64,000 nt of DNA from an uncultured Dokdonia sp. (GTDB lineage: Bacteria > Bacteroidota > Bacteroidia > Flavobacteriales > Flavobacteriaceae): assembly GCF_947492815.1 (NCBI RefSeq), contig NZ_CANLOB010000007.1, forward strand, positions 62,001 through 126,000, given 5' to 3'. The notes under the pieces were generated by a model. It was not told the DNA's origin. It did not search any database and worked only from the letters and a program-made list of their open reading frames with translations. Of the stretch, positions 1 to 8,660 are shown one piece after another. The translations under genes were made by a program, and so were the position numbers. Position 1 is the stretch's first letter. Each line of letters begins with the position of its first letter.

Positions 1-1
1 T

Positions 2-67
2 TTTGGGGTCTTACATATTATTTACGGTAGTATGATGTACATGAAGTATGATATGAAAAAAGAATAA
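2..67 (+). CDS. 3' end of an unknown gene (partial)
   Basis: An open frame enters from the left edge and ends with TAA at 65-67. The visible tail is about 21 residues, hydrophobic then basic (FGVLHIIYGSMMYMKYDM followed by KKE). It is too short to assign a family; a small membrane protein is possible. The reason to believe it is coding is that the same tail is repeated in the same frame at 141-194 with one amino-acid change and one silent change. Confidence 0.55.
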   Translation, partial: FGVLHIIYGSMMYMKYDMKKE

Positions 68-83
68 CTGGTGGTTGTTTTAT

Positions 84-112
84 AGAAAACGTATTTTTTA
101 TCAACGTTTTCT
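84..112. repeat. 9-bp inverted repeat (hairpin)
   Basis: AGAAAACGT at 84-92 is exactly complementary to ACGTTTTCT at 104-112 with an 11-base loop. It lies 17 bases after the stop of the partial gene and could be a weak terminator, but no T-run follows it. It sits inside the segment that separates the two copies of the gene tail. Confidence 0.4.
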
Positions 113-140
113 GTAAAACTTTCCGTAACAGAAACTAGAT

Positions 141-194
141 GGGGTCTTACATATTATTTACGGTAGTATGATGCACATGAAATATGATATGTGA
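141..194 (+). pseudogene. duplicated 3' end of the upstream gene
   Basis: Positions 141-191 match 5-55 at 49 of 51 bases, and the copy stays open in the same frame until TGA at 192-194. It has no start codon of its own in a useful position, so it is a fragment rather than a gene. The two copies are 136 bp apart. See the findings for two similar tail duplications in this window. Confidence 0.6.
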
Positions 195-243
195 AAGGAG
201 TAATTTTTCAACTAAAAAAGATAACACGTAATTAAAATCACGA

Positions 244-777
244 ATGATTTCCAATAAAAACATACCTTATTATATAATCGCCTTTATACTTTTTATAGTA
301 TTAAAAGTAGGATACAGGTATGCGACTGTTGAAGATTTAGATTTTTTATTAAACCCAACTCATAAGATCATTTCGTTAGTAACAGGATTACAATCCACCT
401 ACGCACATGACAGTGGGTATTATTATGAGCAGCTCAATATTGTGATTGACAAATCTTGTGCTGGTTATAATTTCTGGTTGTTATCTTTTTTAATGTTTAT
501 TTTCTTACTCCTAAAACACACAACAACAAATTTCCAAAAAATAAATGTATTGTGGATTTCAATCATCGGTGCTTACCTATTAACCATAGGTGTGAATAGT
601 GCTCGCATCTTTACTTCCATTAGCATACAACGTCAAGATATTTCCATTTTACAAATAGACCCAAGCATTACACACCAAGCAATAGGTATTTCTACCAATT
701 TAACCTTTTTAGTCTTGACATATTTGCTTATAGAACGTGTATTAACCCATAAAAAAAGTGATGCAAAACTTACGTAA
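244..777 (+). CDS. xrtK: Exosortase K (XrtK)
   Basis: An integral membrane cysteine transpeptidase of the exosortase family, 177 aa with about five membrane segments. Exosortases cut a C-terminal sorting signal and anchor or release the target. The catalytic triad is visible: Cys72 in the motif KSCAGYNFW, Arg121 in NSARI and His144 in SITHQ. It is short, as expected for the K subtype, which has few partners. The next gene, overlapping by 17 bp, encodes a protein ending in the MSEP-CTERM signal recognised by this subtype, so enzyme and substrate are made together. Family and pairing come from known exosortase classification; processing in this organism is inferred. Confidence 0.85.
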   Translation: MISNKNIPYYIIAFILFIVLKVGYRYATVEDLDFLLNPTHKIISLVTGLQSTYAHDSGYYYEQLNIVIDKSCAGYNFWLLSFLMFIFLLLKHTTTNFQKINVLWISIIGAYLLTIGVNSARIFTSISIQRQDISILQIDPSITHQAIGISTNLTFLVLTYLLIERVLTHKKSDAKLT

Positions 778-3589
778 TCCCATATGGATCTTAGTAGTAA
801 ACACCCTTCCAGTAATGGTATTACTTTTTATTTTCTTTGGAGAATTTTCAATTATTGAAAGTCTTCTCAAAGAAGAGAATATCGCATTATGGAAATCTTT
901 TGTTTGGGTACTAGTCGTACTTTCTTCCCTTAATTTCATCTATGCATTATATCTGATTTTAAAGAAAAAACAAGTATCCATTTATTATAGTATACTAGCC
1001 TTACTAAGCTACATTCCGTTTATTTATTTATTTGGGTATCATTCTGATGACATTATTCCTTTTTCAATTCCTAGATGGATGTTATCGGGTGATTTAATAA
1101 TGTATGTTGGGACATTCCTAATGCCTACACTAGCATATGCATTATTTGTACTAGTCACTGCGCTTACTTCAAATGACAAAAAGCATAAAGCTTGGCAGAA
1201 CTTCCTTATCGCCATTGCAATTCCTATCCTATTATATGTATTCTTACAAGTAATTGCACCCTTATGGCAAAGTGTAAATGGAGCGTATGAAATGCATGTA
1301 ATGCTTATCATCATTATTGTATGTACGCTTGTTTTCTTGTTTTTCTTAATTCGTGGAATTTATATTATTTCTACAAAAAAAAGCAGTGTTCTAAAAAAGT
1401 ATCAATACGTCTGGAAAATTCCGATTTTAATTATATTACCCTTAATAGGTTTACTTGTAAATAACGGTTACCTATTTCATACATTTGGCAGCAACAATGC
1501 TAGTGGTTTCTTTGGTAATTTCAATCACCCTTGGTTTTACATTCTTGCAATTTTAAATGGTATTCTTATTTGTTTACCTAACCTTGAAAAAAAGAAGTAT
1601 CGACTGTTTCTTATGATAGGAAGAGGTTTCTCCTTCGCATTTTCATTTTACTTCTTTATTGTTTTTCTACCTTTCTTACCGATATCTGTCATTGCTATAA
1701 TAGCTGTTGGCACAGGTTTTTTATTGCTCGCACCATTAGCTGTATTCATGATTCATATCAATGTATTAGCAAAGGACTTCGCATTCTTAAAAGAGTATTT
1801 TTCAAAGAAAGTAATTTGGACGCTAGCTATTGTAAGTTTTTTAATACTCCCTATGAGTATTACAACTACCTATATACAAGATAGAAATACATTACACAAG
1901 ACGCTTGATTATGTATACAGTCCTAACTATTCAAAAACTTATGACATTGATCAAACATCATTAAAAAAAACATTAGGAATTGTAAAAGGACATAAAGAAG
2001 GAAATCGAGATTTTATTCTTAACGGTCAACAACCCTATTTATCTAGCTATTATAATTGGCTTGTATTGGATAATCTGACGCTTTCAAATGCTAAAATAAA
2101 TACAATTGAACGTATCTTTTTCAATGAAAACAAAGAAGATTTTTGGTCTAGAAATAGTAGAAATAAAGAAGTTACAATTACAGACATTACAAGCAGTAGT
2201 ACTTTTGACAGTTCTCAAAATGTATGGAAAAGTTGGATTGATCTAGAGATTACAAATACACGTAATCTACAATTCCGTGAATATGCAACAACTATCGCAT
2301 TACCTGAAGGTGCTTGGATAAGTGATTACTATTTATATATAGACGACACAAAAGAAATGGGAATTCTAGCGGAGAAAAAAGCGGCAATGTGGGTGTACTC
2401 TAATATTAGAAATGAAAATAGAGATCCAGGTATATTGTATTATCTCAATGGCAATAAGGTAGCTTTTAAAGTATTTCCTTTCGGAGAAAAAGAAGTTAGA
2501 AAAACAGGAATAGAGATATTACATAAAGACCCTATACAATTAACAATTGATGACCACCAAGTACATCTTGGAGAAAAACAACAAGAAGGAAATACCACTT
2601 TTGAAAATGATCATGCTGTTTATATTTCTCCCAAAGAAAAACAGCACTTAAAAGTAACAGAACGTACCCCTTACTTGCATTTTATTACGGATGTATCTAA
2701 TAAAAAAGATAACGCTAATGCTATAGCACAAATAAACCATCTTATTCATAAGTATCCGTCTGTAGCTAAAAATGCTAAAATAAGTTATGTAAATAGCTAT
2801 GTACATACAGAAGTATTACGAGAAGACTGGAAGCAACGTTTAGCAACACAATCATTTGAAGGAGGGTTTTATGCAGATAGAGCTATCAAAACTGCATTAT
2901 ATGATGCATATGTTGCAAAAGAAGACTCCTATCCTATTATAGTAGTCATTACAGATAGTATACAAAATGCCATTTTTGACACCAATTTTTCAGATTGGAA
3001 ATTTACATTTCCAGAAAGTGACTTCTTCTACACCCTAGGAAAAGATAATAAGCTACAACATCATTCATTAACCTCAAATCCAGCTATAGCAATACAAGAT
3101 AGCCTGCCTATTACTTTTAATCACAAAACAATAGTATATCAAGACGCCAATAATGGTATACATTATCTCAGAAATGACAGCCTACCATCAATTGTATTAA
3201 AAGAGCACTTGTTTACGATTCCTGTAGCAACTATTAAAGAAAAAAACTGGGCGTCTGCACTAACGCTACAAGCCTCTTGGAAATCACAAATATTACATCC
3301 AGAAATAGCAGATAAAGAATGGCTATCATTAGTCAAATCTAGTTTTGTTTCTAAAATCATGACCCCAGTCACCTCATACCTTGTGGTTGAAAATGAAGCT
3401 CAAAAAGCCATTTTAAAAAAGAAACAACAACAAGTCTTATCAGGCAAAAAGTCATTAGACCTAGGAGAAGATACACAACGTATGAGCGAACCAAGCATAT
3501 ATATTGTAGCCATACTTCTAGGAAGTATTTTATGGTATAGAAAAAAAAGGAAACATAAATTAGCAACATATAAAAAGAAGGAATTGTAA
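761..3589 (+). CDS. MSEP-CTERM sorting domain protein (XrtK target)
   Basis: A 942-aa protein with roughly ten N-terminal membrane segments (to about residue 375), an extracytoplasmic region and a C-terminal sorting tail. Residues about 496-600 look like a VIT domain (LPEGAW, then EKKAAMWVY, then FPFGEKEV). Residues about 640-830 resemble a vWA fold, with FITDVS in place of a full DxSxS metal motif and a second strand IIVVITDS. The tail is MSEP at about 908-911, one hydrophobic helix, then RKKRK, which is the arrangement of exosortase and sortase signals. The ATG at 761 is preferred to the GTG at 758; it overlaps the end of xrtK, so the two genes are translationally coupled. Confidence 0.85.
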   Translation: MQNLRNPIWILVVNTLPVMVLLFIFFGEFSIIESLLKEENIALWKSFVWVLVVLSSLNFIYALYLILKKKQVSIYYSILALLSYIPFIYLFGYHSDDIIPFSIPRWMLSGDLIMYVGTFLMPTLAYALFVLVTALTSNDKKHKAWQNFLIAIAIPILLYVFLQVIAPLWQSVNGAYEMHVMLIIIIVCTLVFLFFLIRGIYIISTKKSSVLKKYQYVWKIPILIILPLIGLLVNNGYLFHTFGSNNASGFFGNFNHPWFYILAILNGILICLPNLEKKKYRLFLMIGRGFSFAFSFYFFIVFLPFLPISVIAIIAVGTGFLLLAPLAVFMIHINVLAKDFAFLKEYFSKKVIWTLAIVSFLILPMSITTTYIQDRNTLHKTLDYVYSPNYSKTYDIDQTSLKKTLGIVKGHKEGNRDFILNGQQPYLSSYYNWLVLDNLTLSNAKINTIERIFFNENKEDFWSRNSRNKEVTITDITSSSTFDSSQNVWKSWIDLEITNTRNLQFREYATTIALPEGAWISDYYLYIDDTKEMGILAEKKAAMWVYSNIRNENRDPGILYYLNGNKVAFKVFPFGEKEVRKTGIEILHKDPIQLTIDDHQVHLGEKQQEGNTTFENDHAVYISPKEKQHLKVTERTPYLHFITDVSNKKDNANAIAQINHLIHKYPSVAKNAKISYVNSYVHTEVLREDWKQRLATQSFEGGFYADRAIKTALYDAYVAKEDSYPIIVVITDSIQNAIFDTNFSDWKFTFPESDFFYTLGKDNKLQHHSLTSNPAIAIQDSLPITFNHKTIVYQDANNGIHYLRNDSLPSIVLKEHLFTIPVATIKEKNWASALTLQASWKSQILHPEIADKEWLSLVKSSFVSKIMTPVTSYLVVENEAQKAILKKKQQQVLSGKKSLDLGEDTQRMSEPSIYIVAILLGSILWYRKKRKHKLATYKKKEL

Positions 3590-3590
3590 T

Positions 3591-3606
3591 TTCGCGAAAG
3601 CATACT
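3591..3606. repeat. decayed copy of the GCTTTCGCGAAAGC palindrome
   Basis: TTTCGCGAAAGCATAC lies in the short gap between the MSEP-CTERM gene and the regulator. The right arm is intact and the left arm has lost GC. Confidence 0.5.
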
Positions 3607-3613
3607 TATCAAA

Positions 3614-3904
3614 ATGTCAATAATAAACAACATAAACAAAGCATTTGATCACAGGATACGTCTTGGGATCATGAGCGTGTTGATGGTAAATGAAAGTGCC
3701 GACTTTAAAGAACTCAAAGAACTCCTTGGCGCCACCGATGGTAATTTGGCGAGTCATACAAAAGCGTTAGAAAAAGAAGAATACATCTCTGTAAACAAAA
3801 CATTTATAGGTAGAAAACCGAATACAAGCTATCGCGCTACTAGAAAAGGAAAAGCAGCATTTAAAAAACATATTGAAGCCCTAGAAAAATTGATCGGAAA
3901 ATAA
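3614..3904 (+). CDS. Winged-helix transcriptional regulator
   Basis: A 96-aa single-domain protein of the winged helix family (HTH_34-like, related to MarR and ArsR). Residues about 10-75 form the helix-turn-helix and wing, with the sequence FKELKELLGATDGNLASHTKALEKE typical of these proteins (no more than the family fold is implied). The C-terminus YRATRKGKAAF is the usual wing and last helix. It lies 24 bp after the MSEP-CTERM gene and 51 bp before the next membrane-protein gene, so it probably controls this group. The ligand is unknown. Confidence 0.7.
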   Translation: MSIINNINKAFDHRIRLGIMSVLMVNESADFKELKELLGATDGNLASHTKALEKEEYISVNKTFIGRKPNTSYRATRKGKAAFKKHIEALEKLIGK

Positions 3905-3955
3905 TAACTATATTTTTTTATTATTTCACTTTGAAATACAAAGTACTTTTTAATT

Positions 3956-4426
3956 ATGAACACACTACGATACATACTTTTAGAACGCCTCTACGAATGG
4001 AGCAAAATACCCTACAGATTCTTATTTAAAAAAGAGGCTCCATGGGATATTTCTGTAAAAGATTTATTAAAATACCCTTTAGAAAGTTTAGGATATCATC
4101 TAGGTTGTTTTTTATTACAACATCATTTTACACCAGAACCTCAACTAGAAGATCACGACATCTATCATGTGCTTACAGGAAGCGGTATCACTGTACCTGA
4201 CGAGATTGCTATGCAATTCTATCTCTTTGGTAATGGGAAACGATCTATGTACCTCTTTATGGTCCTTACACTAGGCACATTCTTATTTCCTGATCATATC
4301 AAACAGTTCTGGAATGCGTATAAAAAAGGTAGAAAAGCACATGCTTTTTATCATCTCAATTTTTTAAAACTATTACAACAGCCACTCACCAAATTACAAT
4401 ACACTTTTAAAATCACAACACTATGA
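3956..4426 (+). CDS. Hypothetical protein next to DUF4173
   Basis: 156 aa, no family recognised. It is basic and aromatic-rich with one clear hydrophobic stretch near residues 97-113, so it is perhaps membrane-associated. It overlaps the next gene by 4 bp (ATGA), which indicates co-expression and perhaps a shared complex with the DUF4173 membrane protein. Confidence 0.6.
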   Translation: MNTLRYILLERLYEWSKIPYRFLFKKEAPWDISVKDLLKYPLESLGYHLGCFLLQHHFTPEPQLEDHDIYHVLTGSGITVPDEIAMQFYLFGNGKRSMYLFMVLTLGTFLFPDHIKQFWNAYKKGRKAHAFYHLNFLKLLQQPLTKLQYTFKITTL

Positions 4427-5835
4427 AACGTCAACTCACCTTATGGATAAGTGCTTTAGGATTTAGTACTTTATTCTATGAACAAGATTTAGGCATTAAT
4501 CTATTCATTTTTGCAATCATTGCTGTTGTAGTGGTAGCAATTATGCGTACAGAAGTGTTTAAACGAAAAGATATGTGCATTGCTACTTTTATATATCTTC
4601 TCACCTCACTATTTGTATTTACCAATCATAGCGCTTTAGCTGTTTTTATGTCTTTCATCACGTATATTGTATTTGCAGGCACAATATCTGGGTCTAAAAA
4701 TGCCATTTATGTACAAGGCATTAATGGGATCTACCAATCTGTCGTAGGAGCATTGCATTACCATATGACCCCTAAAAAAGAACGAAAAGAAATCACTCCA
4801 AAGAAAAAACGAGACTATGGTTTTATTATGCTGACTGTAGTATTAGTAGTAGGCTTACCTATCATATTTGCTACATTGTATAGTAATATCAATCCTATAT
4901 TTGAAAAATGGATTGCCGCCATAGATCTTTCGTTTATTAACCTTTCTTGGGTAATTATAACGGTCATGGGATATCTGTTACTTAACAATATCACATCACC
5001 TGCTTCTTTAGATCTTTTGATCGATGCAGATAAAAATGCGCCTCAAAACCTGATCTCAACACCTATTTCTGAAACACAAGAACCGCTCTTACATAAAGAG
5101 CAATTATTAGGCTCACTAGTGATTGGCGTTCTCAATACACTCATTATCTTTTTCCTTATCGTAGATATCTGGTATGTGACCAATAATTCTTTTCAACATG
5201 CTTCCGAATTATCTAAAACAGTACACGAAGGCGTAAATGCTTTGATCGCTTCTATCATGATTGCGATTACACTCATTCTTATCTTTTTTAGAGGAAACTT
5301 GAACTTCTATAAAAAAAGTCGTCGTCTGCGAATACTTACGTATGTATGGATTATTTTGAATTGCGTACTCGTCATCATTACAGCTTATAAAAACTATATC
5401 TATATCACAGATTTTGGCCTTACCTATAAGCGTATTGGCGTAGGTATTTACTTATCATTATGTATTGCTGGTTTAGTGACCACCTATCTCAAAGTGGCGT
5501 ATCGTAAAAACGTTCTGTATTTGGTTCGTTTAAATGCGAGAATTGTATTTATAGTCATTGTCATGATGAGTAGTTTCAGCTGGAATCGAGAGATCGCACG
5601 TTATAATTTATCACATGTAAAACGTCCTGATCTTATGTATTTAGAGTCTATGAGAAGTAATCATATGGATCTTTTATACGCTTTCGCGAAAGCGCACCCA
5701 GAAAAATTCCCTCCAACTAGAATGGAAGCAATCATTTATAATTATAACAACTACATAAAAAAACTGCAAAACCAAACCTGGCAGTCTAAAACATTACAAG
5801 GAATGAAATACGAAAAAAAGTCATCTAAAAATTAG
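4423..5835 (+). CDS. DUF4173 (DUF4153-related) membrane protein
   Basis: 470 aa with about ten membrane segments. The order of hydrophobic helices, the motif SLCIAGLVTTYLKV and the conserved ending NREIARYNL match the DUF4173 family, whose function is unknown; it often sits next to a winged-helix regulator, as here. The dispersed palindrome at 5679-5694 is part of the coding sequence and gives AFAKA near residue 420. That is a variable soluble region after the last helix. Confidence 0.75.
   Translation: MKRQLTLWISALGFSTLFYEQDLGINLFIFAIIAVVVVAIMRTEVFKRKDMCIATFIYLLTSLFVFTNHSALAVFMSFITYIVFAGTISGSKNAIYVQGINGIYQSVVGALHYHMTPKKERKEITPKKKRDYGFIMLTVVLVVGLPIIFATLYSNINPIFEKWIAAIDLSFINLSWVIITVMGYLLLNNITSPASLDLLIDADKNAPQNLISTPISETQEPLLHKEQLLGSLVIGVLNTLIIFFLIVDIWYVTNNSFQHASELSKTVHEGVNALIASIMIAITLILIFFRGNLNFYKKSRRLRILTYVWIILNCVLVIITAYKNYIYITDFGLTYKRIGVGIYLSLCIAGLVTTYLKVAYRKNVLYLVRLNARIVFIVIVMMSSFSWNREIARYNLSHVKRPDLMYLESMRSNHMDLLYAFAKAHPEKFPPTRMEAIIYNYNNYIKKLQNQTWQSKTLQGMKYEKKSSKN
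5679..5694. repeat. CGCTTTCGCGAAAGCG palindrome inside DUF4173 gene
   Basis: An exact 16-bp copy, read in the frame that gives AFAKA. Confidence 0.95.
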
Positions 5836-5839
5836 ACGC

Positions 5840-6121
5840 GTGCTACTCGGATATTTTGATTACTTAGTAATTGCGATTTTAATATTCTTGAATTATACAT
5901 TCTGGAATGAAAAGTTAGAAGGAAAAACAGGCTGTATTTTAGGGAGCCTTCTTTTTGGATGTATACTCCCAATGATTTCACAAATCATCGAAATAAAATA
6001 TGTAGAAATGACAATTGGAATACAAGATGATTTTGAAGCCTTATATACTTTTTTAAGATTTCCGACCTATTGGATACTCGGAATTATTCAAGTAATACTA
6101 ATCAGTATTAAAAATAAATAA
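5840..6121 (+). CDS. Small membrane protein, unknown
   Basis: 93 aa with three hydrophobic stretches; no family recognised. The start is GTG at 5840, 4 bp after the stop of the DUF4173 gene, and the gene is followed 11 bp later by the DUF1361 gene, so it belongs to the same operon. The start codon is uncertain. Confidence 0.55.
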   Translation: MLLGYFDYLVIAILIFLNYTFWNEKLEGKTGCILGSLLFGCILPMISQIIEIKYVEMTIGIQDDFEALYTFLRFPTYWILGIIQVILISIKNK

Positions 6122-6132
6122 ACTTCAAATAC

Positions 6133-6789
6133 ATGAAACATCTTATCATCTCAAAAATAAACGAACTAAGGACCTTATTTATAGGTTTCCTATTTTGTGC
6201 CCTATTGCTCATGATGCGCATTAAAGTCACGGGTAGCTTTCATTATCTTTTTTTAGTATGGAATCTTTTTCTCGCTTTTATTCCTTATGGAATCACATAT
6301 CTACTCAGAAGTCAAAAAAGTGGAAATAACACGTGGATACTCATTCCTAGTATAGGCATATGGTTACTATTCTTACCAAATACACCGTATCTCATTACTG
6401 ACTTGCAACATTTAAAATATGCTTCTCAAGAAATGGTATGGTATGACACGTTATTATTATTTTCATTTGCCGCTTATGGTCTATTTATAATGACACTTAC
6501 CATACAAGATATGCAGAAGGTTCTTTCTAAAAAAATAGCTTCAAAATGGTTTCCTTTTCTATTGATAAGTATTTTCATAGGGTGTGGTTTTGGTATTTAC
6601 TTAGGTCGATTTTTACGATGGAATAGTTGGGATATTTTACAAAATCCTATGGCGCTTCTAGAAGATATTATCATGCGTATACGACATCCATTTACGTATG
6701 CACAAACATGGATTGTCACTTTTGGATATGCAGGAATTACAGGGTTGTTTTATCATGCTATTAGTTTTTCTAACTTGGTAAAAAAATAA
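6133..6789 (+). CDS. DUF1361 membrane protein
   Basis: 218 aa, about six membrane helices. The segment LLFLPNTPYLITDLQHL (about residues 77-93) and the GIYLGRFLRWNSWD motif (about 156-169) are hallmarks of DUF1361, an integral membrane family of unknown role. It is followed 4 bp later by the S1-like gene. Confidence 0.8.
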   Translation: MKHLIISKINELRTLFIGFLFCALLLMMRIKVTGSFHYLFLVWNLFLAFIPYGITYLLRSQKSGNNTWILIPSIGIWLLFLPNTPYLITDLQHLKYASQEMVWYDTLLLFSFAAYGLFIMTLTIQDMQKVLSKKIASKWFPFLLISIFIGCGFGIYLGRFLRWNSWDILQNPMALLEDIIMRIRHPFTYAQTWIVTFGYAGITGLFYHAISFSNLVKK

Positions 6790-6793
6790 AACT

Positions 6794-7099
6794 ATGAATA
6801 AAAACGAATTCACTTGGAAAGAGCTGACTGAACGATTACAAATAGGACAGGAAATTACAGGTGTTGTATTTCAACAGGAGGCTTATGGTGTATATGTAGA
6901 TATTGGTGAAGCATTTTATGGAATCGTTTTAACTCCTCAAATTTCTTTAAACAATAGGATTACTCTTGAAGAGTTTCCGAAAATAGGCGATACAATTACC
7001 AGTGTTATTTTAGGTTTTTCTGAGCATACAAAAGAAGAGAGCCTAGAATGGAATTATGTTTCTTTAAGCATAAAAAAATATTTACTTAAAAGCGAATGA
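6794..7099 (+). CDS. S1-like RNA-binding domain protein
   Basis: 101 aa. Residues about 16-45 contain the pattern GQEITGVVFQQEAYGVYVDI, which is the start of an S1 or OB fold (G-x-V-x6-G-V-x-V-D). The rest is consistent with a single diverged S1 domain. The stop overlaps the DUF2809 start by 4 bp (ATGA). RNA binding is inferred from the fold only. Confidence 0.55.
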   Translation: MNKNEFTWKELTERLQIGQEITGVVFQQEAYGVYVDIGEAFYGIVLTPQISLNNRITLEEFPKIGDTITSVILGFSEHTKEESLEWNYVSLSIKKYLLKSE

Positions 7100-7479
7100 C
7101 ATTCAACTATACGTATTTCTTAACTTTCTGTCTACTTCTTATCATAGAAGTAGGCATCGCTTTGTATATACATGATACGATTATCCGTCCCTTTATCGGA
7201 GACCTACTTGTTGTGATATTGATCTATTGTTTTGTACGAACATTTATAAAAACTACATATCTAAAAGCAATTATAGGTGTACTCCTTTTTGCATATGTAG
7301 TGGAAGCCATACAAGCCACTTCTTTTATAGATTGGATAGGGCTCTCTAATAATAAAATTGCTAAAATCATACTTGGAACAACGTTTGACTGGAAAGATAT
7401 ACTGGCGTATACCTTAGGTGGTGGTGTAATTCTTATATTTGAGAATCATTACATTAAAAAAATAAAGAGACCACTTTAA
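7096..7479 (+). CDS. DUF2809 membrane protein
   Basis: 127 aa with four membrane segments; VVEAIQATSFIDWIG followed by AKIILGTTFDWKDILAYTLGG is the conserved C-terminal half of DUF2809 (VanZ-like, unknown function). It is the last gene of the operon beginning upstream. Its 3' half (from about 7272) is repeated at 8461-8657. Confidence 0.8.
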   Translation: MTFNYTYFLTFCLLLIIEVGIALYIHDTIIRPFIGDLLVVILIYCFVRTFIKTTYLKAIIGVLLFAYVVEAIQATSFIDWIGLSNNKIAKIILGTTFDWKDILAYTLGGGVILIFENHYIKKIKRPL

Positions 7480-7629
7480 TATTAAAAAAGTACACAATAA
7501 TACATTTTTCAATGTCTAATAATATTATAGAAGGTTGTAAAATTAAATGAAGGTTTGATGGCTAAATATAAAGTTGATCAAATTATAATATAAAAACTAT
7601 TCAAATTTCAAAGTTTTCTAAGATAGGTA

Positions 7630-7673
7630 GGGAAAATCAAAACAAATTATCACCGCTTTGATTTCCCCTTTTT
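7630..7673 (+). terminator. Rho-independent terminator after the DUF2809 operon
   Basis: GGGAAAATCAAA (7630-7641) pairs with TTTGATTTCCC (about 7657-7667) with one bulge, followed by CTTTTT. The T-run is on the + strand side, so it serves the genes upstream. Confidence 0.65.
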
Positions 7674-7749
7674 CAATTATCTCAAATATCTATCCAAATA
7701 AAAAAGATGCTATCTTTACTTTTTTAGACAGTCTCTTTTACTAAGATAA

Positions 7750-8016
7750 TTATCCTAAAGTAAAAATGCCATTTACACAAACTACATTATTAGGAACTAT
7801 ACAATTTAATGCAGTAGGAATATTACCTGGTGATTCAGGAAATGGAAAACCGTTTGAACCAGGAGGCTGAGAAGAGGTTCCAGTCGAACAATTTTGACCT
7901 AAGATATCTTGGGGATTGCAAAATAATCCTCCTCCAATACTATCAAGCAGGCCTCCATTGATTTCTTTTTTTTCATAACTTGTTAAAGTCCTACCTAATT
8001 TTTTTAATTTTTTCAT
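7750..8016 (-). CDS. Double-glycine-leader peptide (bacteriocin or RiPP precursor-like)
   Basis: 88 aa. The first 22 residues, MKKLKKLGRTLTSYEKKEIN followed by GG, have the form of a bacteriocin-type leader cut after Gly-Gly by a C39 peptidase transporter. The remaining 66 residues are rich in Gly, Pro, Ser and Asn with four cysteines (about positions 33, 43, 72, 80) and few charged residues, as in an exported mature peptide. No transporter, cyclase, dehydratase or radical-SAM gene is nearby, so it is an orphan in this window. The gene lies inside a patch bounded by two copies of the DUF2809 3' end, which suggests acquisition. Leader class is by pattern only; modification is unknown. Confidence 0.6.
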   Translation of the reverse strand: MKKLKKLGRTLTSYEKKEINGGLLDSIGGGLFCNPQDILGQNCSTGTSSQPPGSNGFPFPESPGNIPTALNCIVPNNVVCVNGIFTLG

Positions 8017-8460
8017 ATAATAATTTTTAAATAAATATTAATGTGAACATTTTAAGACACTCACAGTTTATGTCTTCTCTTATAAAAATGTTTACAAAAT
8101 TTTGTGATCACTATTATCGTCTTGTAAAACATTTATATGTTCTGAATAGCAAGTATTCTTACCCTAAAATTTTAAAAAATAATTTTTAATTATAAAGACA
8201 CTTACATTATTCAAGTATTACGTATTTATTATGCATTAGAAAATCTATTACAGCATAAAACCATTCCAAATACTACCATTAATTTTTCATTTCATTTACT
8301 TTCAAGGGATTAATATTTTTCTATATCGTAACCTGTGCCTATATCATTACATTGGACTTGGTTTTACTTCTATAATTCACTTTTCACATCCTACCTACTT
8401 GTTTTTAAAATACTTATAATCCATTTATGATTTCAAAACATTTTCATATCTTAAAGTGAT
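8017..8460. other. Intergenic stretch upstream of the peptide gene
   Basis: About 440 bp, very AT-rich, presumably holding the promoter of the peptide gene (- strand). I see no convincing -7 element, RNA gene or insertion sequence. One 45-codon stop-free run on the + strand (about 8180-8310) has no start codon and no recognisable similarity. Confidence 0.4.
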
Positions 8461-8657
8461 TATAGGGGGTATTGTTATTTGTATATGTAGTAGAAGTCAT
8501 ACAAGCCACTTCTTTTATAGATTGGATAGGGCTCTCTGACAATAAAATTGCCAAAATCATACTTGGGGCGACGTTTGACAGGAAAGATATTTTTGCATAC
8601 ACAATAGGCGGGGTTCTAATTCTTATATTTGAGAAGTACTACTTAAGACATGAATAG
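8461..8657 (+). pseudogene. Truncated second copy of the DUF2809 3' half
   Basis: Aligns with 7272-7475 and begins abruptly in mid gene. The nucleotides are clearly homologous but diverged (roughly 85 percent by eye), and the frame stays open to TAG at 8655-8657. The usable starts would give only about 61 residues lacking the first two membrane helices, so it is probably non-functional. It ends 3 bp before the glutaminase start, which suggests that this copy is the original tail that once stood between DUF2809 and glsA. Confidence 0.75.
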
Positions 8658-8660
8658 CTT

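Noticed and set aside
8180..8310. Stop-free run of about 45 codons on the + strand, possible gene remnant
   Set aside because: No start codon, no recognisable similarity, and such runs occur by chance.
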